DNA of 64,000 nt from the NCBI GenBank assembly GCA_964370985.1, contig CAYJLE010000001.1:62001-126000 (forward strand), given 5' to 3'. Source of the DNA: JAHDVS01 sp964370985 (lineage in GTDB: Bacteria; Actinomycetota; Thermoleophilia; Gaiellales; Gaiellaceae). Below the pieces are notes generated by a model. The model saw only the letters and a program-made list of their open reading frames with translations, was not told the DNA's origin and searched no databases. Every line of letters begins with the position of its first letter. Within the stretch, counting starts at the first letter, position 1. Shown in pieces: positions 17,354 to 25,152 of the stretch. Both the position numbers and the translations under genes were made by a program.

Positions 17354-19428
17354 GCCGGCGACTCCACGCGCCGCTCCGCCGCTTCGAGGACCCGCTCCGG
17401 TGTCAGCGGCAGGTCGGTCACCGGGATGCCGAGCGAGGCGACTGCGTTGCCGATCGCCGCCGGCAGCGGCGGCACCGCGGTCTCGCCGAGCCCGTGGATC
17501 TCGGCGCCGTCGCGCTCGAGCAGCTCCTGCGTCAGCCTCCCGGGCATGTCGGCAAACGACGGCACCGAGTAGTCCGACAGGTTGGTGTTGACGACGGCGC
17601 CGTCCGCGACGATGACCTCCTCGAACAGCGTCGTGCCGAGGCCCACGATCATCGAGCCCTCGTTCTGCAGCTCCGCCGCCGGCCGGTTGACGACGCGGCC
17701 CGCGTAGACCGAGGTGTGCAGCCGGACGACCTCGACCTTGCCCGTCTCCTCGTCGACGCGCACCTCGGCCGCCGCCGCCCCCTGGTGCCAGTGGGTCGAC
17801 GCGATCCCCTGCCCCGTGTCCGGCTCGAGGCCGCCCTCGTTGACGACCTCCCCGAACCCCCGACGGCCGCCGCTGTCGCGCAGATCGCGGACGGCCGCCT
17901 CGAGCGCGCGCCCCATCATGTAGGTGGAGCGGGAGGAAGTCGTGCGCGTGTCGTAGGGCGCCGTGTCCGTGTCCGGGATGGCGAACCGGATGTGGGACAC
18001 GTCCACGTCGAGCAGTTCCGCGGCGAGCAAGGAGATCGTGTGCCATGCGCCCTGTCCCATCTCCGCCGTCGCGCAGTGGATCGTGAAGCCGCCGTCGTCG
18101 CGCACCTCGATCGCGATCGCGGCGCGGCTCGGCGTCTGCATCCCCTTCAGCATCACGGCCAGGCCCTTGCCGCGGCGGCCCTCGCGCCAGTCGACCGCCG
18201 CCGCCGCCGACTCCAGGCACTCGGCGAAGTGAACGTCGCGCATCGTCTCGCCGGTGCAGTACACATCGCCGTCCCGGAGGAGGTTGCGCAGGCGCAGCTC
18301 GAGTGGGTCGAGCTCGAGGCGGTCGGCGAGCACGTCGAGCGCGCGCTCGCGCGCCCACGTCGACTGCATCTGGCCGTAGCCGCGGTACGCGCCGTTCGGC
18401 GGCAGGGTCGTGTAGACGCAGCGGGCGTCGACGCGGACGTTCGGGATCCGGTACGGCCCCGGTGCGGCGAAGCCCATCTTCTGCGCGACGCCGGGACCGC
18501 TGTCGGCGTAGGCGCCCGTGTCGGCGTAGCAGTCGATGTCCGCTGCGACGAGCGTGCCGTCGGCGCGCGCGCCCAGCCGCACGCGGACGACCGCCGGGTG
18601 GCGGTTGAGCGTCAGCCACGTCTCGTTGCGAGGGAGCACGAGCTTCACCGGCCGCTCCGCCTTCCGCGCGAGCGCGGCAGCGATCGCCTCCGTGCGCAGA
18701 AACGTCTTCGCGCCGAAGGAGCTGCCCATCGGCGGCGCCACAACCCGGACGCGCTCGAGCGGCAGCCCGAAGATGCGGGCGAGTTCCTCGCGCAGGTTGA
18801 ACAGCGTCTGCGTCCCCGTCCACACCTCGAGCCGGCCGCCCTCCCAGCGCGCAACGCAGGAGTGCAGCTCCATCGCCACGTGCTGGGCGCCGGCAACGCG
18901 GTAGGTTTCCTCGACGACAGCGTCGGCCTCGGCGAAGCCGGCGTCGGCATCGCCGTGGCGGAGGCGGAAGCGGTGGCAGACGTTCGTGCCCTGCTGCGGC
19001 CGCAGCCCGAAGTAGGCGGCACCGCCGGTCGCGAGGACGTGCGTCTCGTGGACGAGCGGCGCGTCCTCCCGCACGGCCTCCAGGAGGTCCAGCACCGCCG
19101 GCAGCTCCTCGTAGCGCACGTCGACGAACGCCACCGCCTCCTCGGCCGCCCGCGGCGTCGGGGCGGCGACGGCGGCGACGGCGTCGCCGGCGTAGAGGGC
19201 GCGGTCGAGCGCCAGCACCGTCTGGTCGTGGACCTGCACGCCGTAGGGCTGCAGGTCGCGCACGTCGTCCGGCACGAGCGCGACGCAGCCGTCCGGGAGC
19301 GCAGAGACGTCGACGCTCAGGATCCGAGCGTGCGGGTAGGGCGAGCGGATGATGCGCGCATACAGCTGGCCCGGAAGGTCGATCTCCCCCGCGTAACGAA
19401 CGGCGCCGGTGACGCGAGGGTCGATCAG
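17350..19428 (-). CDS. module A molybdopterin-binding large subunit
   Basis: This is a 692-residue xanthine dehydrogenase/CO-dehydrogenase-type Mo subunit. Key segments are PPMGSSFGAKTF (Mo-pterin binding), RCVYTTLPPNGAYRGYGQMQ, the loop YDTRTTSSRSTYMM and HGLGETAVPP with the conserved catalytic Glu. Substrate hydroxylation with water as oxygen source is expected. No ATG, GTG or TTG exists before the conserved start of the protein. CTG 19428 overlaps the FAD-subunit stop as CTGA and gives exactly the 2079-base length of the module B paralogue, which starts with GTGA at the same place. I therefore infer a CTG start. Confidence 0.87.
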   Translation of the reverse strand: MIDPRVTGAVRYAGEIDLPGQLYARIIRSPYPHARILSVDVSALPDGCVALVPDDVRDLQPYGVQVHDQTVLALDRALYAGDAVAAVAAPTPRAAEEAVAFVDVRYEELPAVLDLLEAVREDAPLVHETHVLATGGAAYFGLRPQQGTNVCHRFRLRHGDADAGFAEADAVVEETYRVAGAQHVAMELHSCVARWEGGRLEVWTGTQTLFNLREELARIFGLPLERVRVVAPPMGSSFGAKTFLRTEAIAAALARKAERPVKLVLPRNETWLTLNRHPAVVRVRLGARADGTLVAADIDCYADTGAYADSGPGVAQKMGFAAPGPYRIPNVRVDARCVYTTLPPNGAYRGYGQMQSTWARERALDVLADRLELDPLELRLRNLLRDGDVYCTGETMRDVHFAECLESAAAAVDWREGRRGKGLAVMLKGMQTPSRAAIAIEVRDDGGFTIHCATAEMGQGAWHTISLLAAELLDVDVSHIRFAIPDTDTAPYDTRTTSSRSTYMMGRALEAAVRDLRDSGGRRGFGEVVNEGGLEPDTGQGIASTHWHQGAAAAEVRVDEETGKVEVVRLHTSVYAGRVVNRPAAELQNEGSMIVGLGTTLFEEVIVADGAVVNTNLSDYSVPSFADMPGRLTQELLERDGAEIHGLGETAVPPLPAAIGNAVASLGIPVTDLPLTPERVLEAAERRVESPA

Positions 19429-20231
19429 CGCAGCTCCTCGAGGGCGCGCCTCACCTCGACCGCGACCACGCGCCGGCGGTACTCGGCCGACCCGGACACG
19501 TCCGAGATCGCCTCGATCGCCTCCGCGTAGGCGCGGCCGATCTCCGCCGGGTCGGCCACCGGGTCGAGCAGCTCGGGGAACCACTGCGGCCGCCCGGCGA
19601 CGGCGCCGACGACGACGCGCAGCTCGCCGTTCCTCCGGCACACGGCGACGCCGACCGCCGGTCGGCCCTCGTGCGAGCGCGACCGGAACTTCCGGTACGT
19701 CGCGCGGTGCGGCCCGCCCGGGACGCGCACCTCGACCAGCAGCTCGTCCGGCTCGAGCGTCGTCTCGTAGAAGCCGACGATCAGCTCCTCGATGGGGATC
19801 TCGCGCTCGCCGCGGACACTGCGGGCGACGGCGCGCGCGCCGAGGGCGAGCAGCATCGCCGGTGGGTCGGACGCGTGGTCGGCATCGGCGAGCACGCCGC
19901 CGACCGTCGCCTGGTTGCGCACCCGCGGGCTTGCGACCAGCGAGAAGGCGTGGGCGAGCGCCGGCCAGCGCTCCCGCACGAGCGGCGAGAGCTCGACCGC
20001 GCGGTGCGTCGTCAGCGCACCCAGCCGCAGCTCGCCGTTCGCCCGCACGTAATCGAGCCCCGCCACGCACCGCAGGCTGAGGAAGGCCTCCGGCGCGAGC
20101 AGCCGCTGGCTGACCAGGATGCCGACGAAGGTGCCGCCGGCGACGACCGTGACGGCACCGCCGCGCTCGGCTTTCAGGGCGAGCGCCTCATCGAGCGAGG
20201 CGGGCTCGAGCCACTCAGGCTCGGTCGCCAA
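19425..20231 (-). CDS. module A FAD-binding subunit of xanthine dehydrogenase-family enzyme
   Basis: This is a 268-residue CoxM-type FAD subunit. The FAD-binding stretches VVAGGTFVGIL (about 29-39) and ASPRVRNQATVGGVLADAD (about 100-118) are clear, and the C-terminal domain ends in VEVRRALEELR. It passes electrons out of the complex. The start is TTG 20231, with GGAGG 8 bases upstream. The 18-base gap to the PpsA-like gene and the overlap with the large subunit indicate one operon. Confidence 0.88.
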   Translation of the reverse strand: MATEPEWLEPASLDEALALKAERGGAVTVVAGGTFVGILVSQRLLAPEAFLSLRCVAGLDYVRANGELRLGALTTHRAVELSPLVRERWPALAHAFSLVASPRVRNQATVGGVLADADHASDPPAMLLALGARAVARSVRGEREIPIEELIVGFYETTLEPDELLVEVRVPGGPHRATYRKFRSRSHEGRPAVGVAVCRRNGELRVVVGAVAGRPQWFPELLDPVADPAEIGRAYAEAIEAISDVSGSAEYRRRVVAVEVRRALEELR

Positions 20232-20249
20232 TGCGCAGCGCCTCCGCGC

Positions 20250-21983
20250 TCACCGCAGGATCTCGACGACGCCGCTCGTCCCGTTCACGCGCACGCGGTC
20301 GCCGCTCCGGATCCGCTCGGTCGCGATCGACGTGCCGACAACCGCCGGGATCCCGAACTCGCGCGAGACGACCGCCGAGTGCGAGGCGACGCCGCCCGCG
20401 TCGGTGACGAGACCCGCGATCTTCGTGAACAGCACGACCCAGGCCGGGTTCGTCATCCGGCAGACGAGGATCTCGCCCTTCTGCACGCGGTCGGCCTCGT
20501 CCAGCGAGGCGACGTTGCGCGCGACGCCCTCGACGACGCCGGACGAGGCCGCGAGGCCGTGGATCTCGCCGACCTTCTCCGGCGGCGGCCGGTGGAACTT
20601 CTCCGGGAAGCCCCACAGCGAGAGGTACGGGAAGGCGAGCGCTTCCTCCGTAGCCGTACCGATCCACTGCGGCGGCCGCACGAGCGCCTGGCGCTCGCGC
20701 TCGTCGCGACGATCCGATACGAGCGCGCGCGCGTCGAACGCTCCCGGGCTCGCCGTGAGCAGCCGCAGCTCGTTGTAGTGGAGGTAGACCACGTCGTCGG
20801 GCTCGTCGATCACACCGGCCTCGACCAGCTTGCGGCCGATCGCGATCAAGACGAGGCGGACGCGCGCGTGCGTGCCCTGGTCGACGAAGAAGTGGTGGTC
20901 GGGCGTCAGCGGGTTCATGCGCAGCGACAGGTCGAGCGCCTGCTGCAGCCGGTCGCGGCCCTCGCCCTCGGGCAGACCGTCCACCAGCTCCGCCTTCGCC
21001 CGTTCGAGGTCGTCGTGCACGCCGGCGATCGCGGCCGGGTAGTCGTAGTCCGTCTCCAGGTAGCCGCGGACGGCCTCGACGATCGGCGCCGGGTTCTCCC
21101 GCCAGGTCGGGTAAGCGAACTCGTGCGACCAGATCGCCTTGTTGCCGAACTCGAGCTGGTAGGGGCGCAGGCGCTCGGCCAGGAAGCGCCGGCCGCGCTC
21201 CGAGCCCTCGAGGGCCGCGAGCACGCCGGCCGCGGTCTCGCCGGCGTGGAACGCGGCGTTCAGCTCGGAGTCGCCCTTGGTCTCTTCCTTCATCGTCCAG
21301 AGCGCCTCGATCGAGTCCCAGTTTCGGTCTGAGACGGAGCTCTGCAGGCGGCCGACGAGACCGGGGTCGGCGGCGCCCTTGACCTCCTCGATCGTCGCGT
21401 TCAGGGCCATCGTCGCCGAGAACTGCGCGAAGTTGAGCATCCAGTGGATCTTCCAATGTCGGTCGTAGATGTCGAGCGCGTCCTCGAACAGCACGGCGAG
21501 CTCGACCAGCGAGGCGGTCTCGGTGTCGTAGCCGTCGAGGTAGGCGAAGTTGCGCTCGATCTCGGGGCGGAGGCGGTCGCGCCACCAGTCGAGGAAGTTG
21601 GCGGCGTAGTGCGGCATCACCGCGCCGAGGTAGGCGCCCATCTTCGCCGCGTACTCGGGATCCTGGGGCACGCGGGCGACGTAGCGCGCCTGGAACTCGG
21701 TCGCCTCCGCGCGCACGGACGGGTCGGCGGGGATGGCGGCGGTATACAGGTAGCCGTTCACGTTCTTCGTCACCCAGTCGGCAGCGAACGGCGTCGCGAA
21801 GCGGCGGAACATGTGGTCGCAGGTCGAATACATGTTGACGTCGAAGAAGAGAGGCGAGAGCGGGTTCGGGCAGTGCAGATCGTCGAAAATCCAGAACAGA
21901 TCCGCCTGGCCCTCCGCCCACTCGATCGGAAACGAGTCGTCACCGTGGAAGGTAGCGAGCACCTTCGACTCCTGCACGGCCAT
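20250..21983 (-). CDS. module A phosphohistidine (PEP-utilising) protein, phenylphosphate synthase alpha-like
   Basis: This is a 577-residue protein. The C-terminal swivelling phosphohistidine domain is of the PEP synthase/PPDK type: TDAGGVASHSAVVSREFGIP, with the phospho-accepting His at 535. The long N-terminal part is all-alpha, aromatic-rich, and unlike the ATP-grasp domain of PEP synthase. Phenylphosphate synthase subunit 1 has this architecture (about 600 residues, His near the C-terminus) and works with a separate ATP-grasp subunit. In this module the ATP-grasp partner is absent; one is encoded in module B. ATG 21983 has GGAAGGAGG upstream. The substrate is unknown. Confidence 0.8.
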   Translation of the reverse strand: MAVQESKVLATFHGDDSFPIEWAEGQADLFWIFDDLHCPNPLSPLFFDVNMYSTCDHMFRRFATPFAADWVTKNVNGYLYTAAIPADPSVRAEATEFQARYVARVPQDPEYAAKMGAYLGAVMPHYAANFLDWWRDRLRPEIERNFAYLDGYDTETASLVELAVLFEDALDIYDRHWKIHWMLNFAQFSATMALNATIEEVKGAADPGLVGRLQSSVSDRNWDSIEALWTMKEETKGDSELNAAFHAGETAAGVLAALEGSERGRRFLAERLRPYQLEFGNKAIWSHEFAYPTWRENPAPIVEAVRGYLETDYDYPAAIAGVHDDLERAKAELVDGLPEGEGRDRLQQALDLSLRMNPLTPDHHFFVDQGTHARVRLVLIAIGRKLVEAGVIDEPDDVVYLHYNELRLLTASPGAFDARALVSDRRDERERQALVRPPQWIGTATEEALAFPYLSLWGFPEKFHRPPPEKVGEIHGLAASSGVVEGVARNVASLDEADRVQKGEILVCRMTNPAWVVLFTKIAGLVTDAGGVASHSAVVSREFGIPAVVGTSIATERIRSGDRVRVNGTSGVVEILR

Positions 21984-22014
21984 CGCGAGCCTCCTTCCGA
22001 TCCAGTGGAGCCCA

Positions 22015-22043
22015 ATCATCGATGATCGATTACGCCCTGTCAA
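22015..22043 (-). promoter_or_regulatory. module A promoter with 12-bp palindromic operator
   Basis: On the minus strand, TTGACA (22043-22038), a 17-base spacer and GATGAT (22020-22015) form a sigma-70-type promoter. The perfect palindrome ATCATCGATGAT (22015-22026) covers the -10 box and the end of the spacer, as expected for a repressor site. The module B promoter at 32534-32563 has the same arrangement. The FCD-type GntR protein encoded at 30122-30769 is the obvious candidate binder (inference). Confidence 0.7.
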
Positions 22044-22073
22044 CCCTGCGCTGGGGCGCGCTCCAGACCGCTG

Positions 22074-22224
22074 TGGGGGCCGGATCTGTCCGGCCCGCAA
22101 CGCGTCCCTTTTCCCGGTGCCCGCATCATCTCGGGCGGGACAGATCGGCCCGGGCGGGACAGGTCCCGCCCCTACATTTCCTGCGTTTCCCGTGCAACGC
22201 TGTGAGACGTCGGGCTAGCCGCTT
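22074..22224. repeat. intergenic palindromic repeat, copy 2
   Basis: This is the second copy of the element at 6796-6931. The left arm GGGGCCGGATCTGTCCGGCC is followed by a right arm that is partly duplicated (CGGGCGGGACAGATC, then CGGGCGGGACAGGTC). The same tail follows (CTGCGTTTCC...GCAAC...GTGAGACG...CTAGCCGCTTCC). The tail overlaps the last codons of the MFS gene and supplies its TAG stop. Confidence 0.7.
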
Positions 22225-23396
22225 CCGGCCGGAGCCGTCCGGCGAGTCAGCCGCGCCGGCGAGAGCGTGGCGACGAGCGCCACCGTTGCCGCCGAAGCCG
22301 CCACGATCACCCAGAGCACGCTCGTGTAGTCGCCGGCGGCGTCACGGATCGCGCCGAGCGCGAACGGCGCCACGGCGGAGAGCGCGTAGCCGGCGCCCAG
22401 CATCAGCCCGGCCACGGCCCCGACCTGGTCGGGGCGGTCGGCGACGTCGAGCGGCAGCGTGAGGATGAGCGGGAACTGAGCCCCGATCCCGACCCCGGTC
22501 AGCGCGGCCCACGCCCACGCACCCCCGGGCACGAGCACGATTCCGACGAGCGCGACCGTCATCAGGCCGGACGAGGCGAGGAGGTACAGCCGCCGGGAGC
22601 CGCAGCGGTCGGCGAGCCAGGGAACGAGCAGCGTCGTCGGCAGCGACGCGAGGTTCAGGACCGCGATCAGCCCGCCGGCGCTGCCCTCGCTCCAGCCGCG
22701 CTCGACGTAGACGTCGGGCAGCCACGCCGTCAGGCCGTAGAACACGACGGCCATCAGGCAGAAGACCGCGGCGAGAAGCCACGCGATCCGGCTGCGCAGC
22801 GGCGGCCGCGGGGGTCGGAAGCCCGTCACCTGCGTCGTCCGCTCGCCGCGGGTGAGCACGAGCCAGAGCACGACGAGCCCGGCGGCGAACACGGAGAAGG
22901 TGAGCAGCGAGGTTCGCCAGCCCCCGGCCGCGCCCGCGATCGGCACCGCCACCGAGGCCGAGATGGCGGAGCCGAGGTTGATCCCGGTCGCGTAGATGCC
23001 GGTCGCGAACGCCGGGCGGTGGGGGAAGCGCTCCTTGACGGCGACCGGCAGCAGCGCACCGGCGAAGCCGATCCCGACCCCGACCGGCACGGTCAGCAGG
23101 ATCACCGCCGCGGCGGAGGGAACGAGCGCGCGTGCCACCCCGAACGTGGCGATCGCCGCGAGGCAGGCGGCGATCGCGTAGCGGGAGCCGAGCCGGCTCG
23201 AGAGGTACGGGGCCGGCGGCGCGAACAGCCCCATGCACAGAACCGGGATCGTCCCGAGCAGTCCCGCGACCGCGTGCGAGACGGCGAGGTCGTCCTGGAT
23301 CTCGGGCAGCAGCGGCCCGATGCCGACGAGCTGCGGGCGCAGCGCAAGCGCGCTCGCGAACAGCGCGACGAGCAGCCCGACGCGCGTCCGTGTCAC
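22215..23396 (-). CDS. MFS transporter (CynX/NimT-like)
   Basis: This is a 393-residue major facilitator protein with twelve predictable membrane helices. It includes ALRPQLVGIGPLLPEIQDDL after helix 1, a pattern common to the cyanate/NimT subgroup, and AWLPDVYVERGWS in the second half. GTG 23396 precedes the first helix; upstream sequence is low-quality frame. It lies at the distal end of module B (ABM, then 19 bases, then this gene), so it probably moves a substrate or product of that pathway. The stop codon is contributed by the palindromic repeat. Confidence 0.85.
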   Translation of the reverse strand: MTRTRVGLLVALFASALALRPQLVGIGPLLPEIQDDLAVSHAVAGLLGTIPVLCMGLFAPPAPYLSSRLGSRYAIAACLAAIATFGVARALVPSAAAVILLTVPVGVGIGFAGALLPVAVKERFPHRPAFATGIYATGINLGSAISASVAVPIAGAAGGWRTSLLTFSVFAAGLVVLWLVLTRGERTTQVTGFRPPRPPLRSRIAWLLAAVFCLMAVVFYGLTAWLPDVYVERGWSEGSAGGLIAVLNLASLPTTLLVPWLADRCGSRRLYLLASSGLMTVALVGIVLVPGGAWAWAALTGVGIGAQFPLILTLPLDVADRPDQVGAVAGLMLGAGYALSAVAPFALGAIRDAAGDYTSVLWVIVAASAATVALVATLSPARLTRRTAPAGSG

Positions 23397-23415
23397 CGTG
23401 GCGCGCTCCGGCCGG

Positions 23416-23709
23416 TCAGATGTCCCAGGTGACGTAGAACGCGCGCTCGCGTGCCTCGAGCCGCGGGATCGCCTCGCCGAACCCGAGCTCCTTGAAATGG
23501 TCGGACTCGACGTGGGCCTGGTAGGCGGCCTCGTCCGCGTACTGCTCGTAGAAGAAGAAGACGTTCGGGTTCTCGGGGTCGCGGTGGGCCTGGTACAGGA
23601 CCACCCCCGGCTCCTCCTTCGAGGGGCCGGCGAGCCGCCGCACGGCGTCGGCGACGGCGTCCGCCTCGCCCTCCCTCGCGATCCACTTCGCACACACGAC
23701 GTATGCCAT
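23416..23709 (-). CDS. antibiotic biosynthesis monooxygenase (ABM) domain protein
   Basis: This is a 97-residue single dimeric alpha-beta barrel. VVCAKWIAREGEADAVADAV, EPGVVLYQAHRDPENPN, FFFYEQYADEAAYQAH and HFKE are the standard ABM features. Members are cofactor-free quinol oxygenases or detoxification proteins. ATG 23709 abuts the stop of the MBL gene (TAG at 23712-23710), so it belongs to the module B transcript. Confidence 0.88.
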   Translation of the reverse strand: MAYVVCAKWIAREGEADAVADAVRRLAGPSKEEPGVVLYQAHRDPENPNVFFFYEQYADEAAYQAHVESDHFKELGFGEAIPRLEARERAFYVTWDI

Positions 23710-24582
23710 CTAGCCGCTCCTTTCTCGTTCCGCTTTCTTCGTGAAGTACCGGACGAGACCCGCGTAGGAAAGGTCGAGCCCGGCTAGCTGACGGTACAGG
23801 GACGCCGCCTCTCCCGCCTCCTCGACCAGTTCCCGCGACGCCGCCTCGACAAAGTCGGCCTCGCTCGCGCCGGCCGCGACACGACCGGCCCACTCGCGCA
23901 GCCGCTCGCGGGCGCGAGCGACGACCGCTCCGGCGTCCCCGTGCTCGCCGAAGTGCGGCAGCCGAACGACCCCGGGAGCCCGCTCCTCGATCGCCGCGAA
24001 CGACTCCTCCCAGGCCTCCAGGTCGATCTCGGGCGGCGCGCTGGCCGGGTAGAGGAAGTTCCCGGGCGGAAGCAGGCAGCCGAGCGCGTCGCCCGCGTAG
24101 CAGACGCCGTCGGCGTCGAAGAAGGCCACGTGGTGCCAGGCGTGCCCGGGCGTCGGCACGACCTCGAGCCCGAGCACGCGCGCACCGAGCACGCGGACGT
24201 TCTGCGCCGGCACCGGAGCGATCGGGCCGAACAGGCCGCCGAACGCCTCCCCGTAGAGGCGCCGCGCGCTGCGCTCGAGCCGCTCCGGGTCGACAAGGTG
24301 CGGGGCGCCTACCTCGTGGACGTGCACCTGGAGGGCCGGGTGTCGCCGCACGAGCTCGCCGGCTGCGCCCGCGTGATCGGGGTGGATGTGCGTGAGCAGG
24401 ACGTGCCTCAGGTTCGCGAGCGCGAGGCCGAGCCGGGCGAGGCCCGCCTCGAGCACGGGGATGCAGATCGCCGGACCGCAGTCGACGAGCGCGAGCTCCG
24501 GCCCCTCGAGGAGATACGAGGCGATCACGCCCTCGTTGCCGAGGTGGCGCAGGTCGAGCAGGCTGGCCCTCGGAGCGGTCAG
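23710..24582 (-). CDS. MBL-fold metallo-hydrolase
   Basis: This 290-residue metallo-beta-lactamase-fold hydrolase has THIHPDH (binuclear zinc motif), PTPGHAWHHV and YAGDALG in the expected order, plus a C-terminal helical extension. No ATG, GTG or TTG is found before the first strand (LLDLRHLGNEGVIASYLLEG). CTG 24582 overlaps the 2Fe-2S stop as CTGA and is taken as the start. The alternative is GTG inside EGVIAS, which would remove a core strand. It may hydrolyse a lactone, thioester or ring intermediate of module B. Confidence 0.8.
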   Translation of the reverse strand: MTAPRASLLDLRHLGNEGVIASYLLEGPELALVDCGPAICIPVLEAGLARLGLALANLRHVLLTHIHPDHAGAAGELVRRHPALQVHVHEVGAPHLVDPERLERSARRLYGEAFGGLFGPIAPVPAQNVRVLGARVLGLEVVPTPGHAWHHVAFFDADGVCYAGDALGCLLPPGNFLYPASAPPEIDLEAWEESFAAIEERAPGVVRLPHFGEHGDAGAVVARARERLREWAGRVAAGASEADFVEAASRELVEEAGEAASLYRQLAGLDLSYAGLVRYFTKKAERERSG

Positions 24583-25022
24583 CCTGCCGCGCAGCGGACT
24601 GCCTCGAGGATCTTCACGTAGGAGCCGCAGCGGCAGAGGTTGCCGGCGAGCGCAAGCCGGATCTGGGCGTCGCTCGGGCTCGGGCTCTCTGCGAGGAGCG
24701 CCGTCGCGGCCACGATCATCCCGGGCGTGCAGAAGCCGCACTGGAACGCGTGGGCCTCCGCGAACGCCCGCACGACCGGATGATCGGGCCCGAGACCCTC
24801 GGCCGTCGCGACCTCGGCTCCGTCGGCGAGCGGCGCGAGCAGGAGGCACGCCGACGTCGGACGTCCGTCGACGAGGACGGTGCAGGCGCCGCAGACGCCG
24901 ATCCCGCAGCTCTCCCGGGCGGAGAGGATGCCGGCGTCGCGGCGCAGCACGGTCAGGAGCGTCTCGTCCGCCCGGACGTCGAGCTCGACGGGCTCGCCAT
25001 TGAGGCCGAAGCGGACTTTCAC
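24579..25022 (-). CDS. module B 2Fe-2S subunit of xanthine dehydrogenase-family enzyme
   Basis: This is a 147-residue two-cluster ferredoxin subunit with CGIGVCGACTVLVDG for the first cluster and CGFCTPGM and CRCGSYVKIL for the second. It is the paralogue of the module A subunit. The start is GTG 25022. Unlike module A, 130 bases separate it from the large subunit. In that gap (25023-25152) I see no gene and no riboswitch I can name, so a secondary promoter or processing site is possible. Confidence 0.9.
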   Translation of the reverse strand: MKVRFGLNGEPVELDVRADETLLTVLRRDAGILSARESCGIGVCGACTVLVDGRPTSACLLLAPLADGAEVATAEGLGPDHPVVRAFAEAHAFQCGFCTPGMIVAATALLAESPSPSDAQIRLALAGNLCRCGSYVKILEAVRCAAG

Positions 25023-25152
25023 GACACCCCCGTGACAAATCCGGCACGGTCCGTGCGCCACCCGCGCAAGCCACGGCGGTAGGCTGAAGCCGGAGGGAGG
25101 CAAGCGGCGGTCCCCGGGCGCGAACCCCCGTGCCGAACGGGCGCGCCAGCGG

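Noticed and set aside
17494..19530. A 678-codon plus-strand frame opposite the module A Mo subunit
   Set aside because: High GC keeps antisense frames open. The composition is biased to Arg, Val, Asp and His with no motif, while the minus strand encodes a conserved large subunit.
19429..20070. N-terminal extension of the module A Mo subunit to an upstream ATG
   Set aside because: The extra 200 codons are antiphase to the FAD subunit and protein-unlike, and the module B paralogue starts exactly at the overlap.
25023..25152. Possible cofactor riboswitch (molybdenum cofactor or cobalamin) in the 130-base gap of module B
   Set aside because: Some GCCTCCC- and GCCAC-like words occur, but the ordered conserved blocks of either riboswitch are not found. 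GC-rich chance matches are likely.
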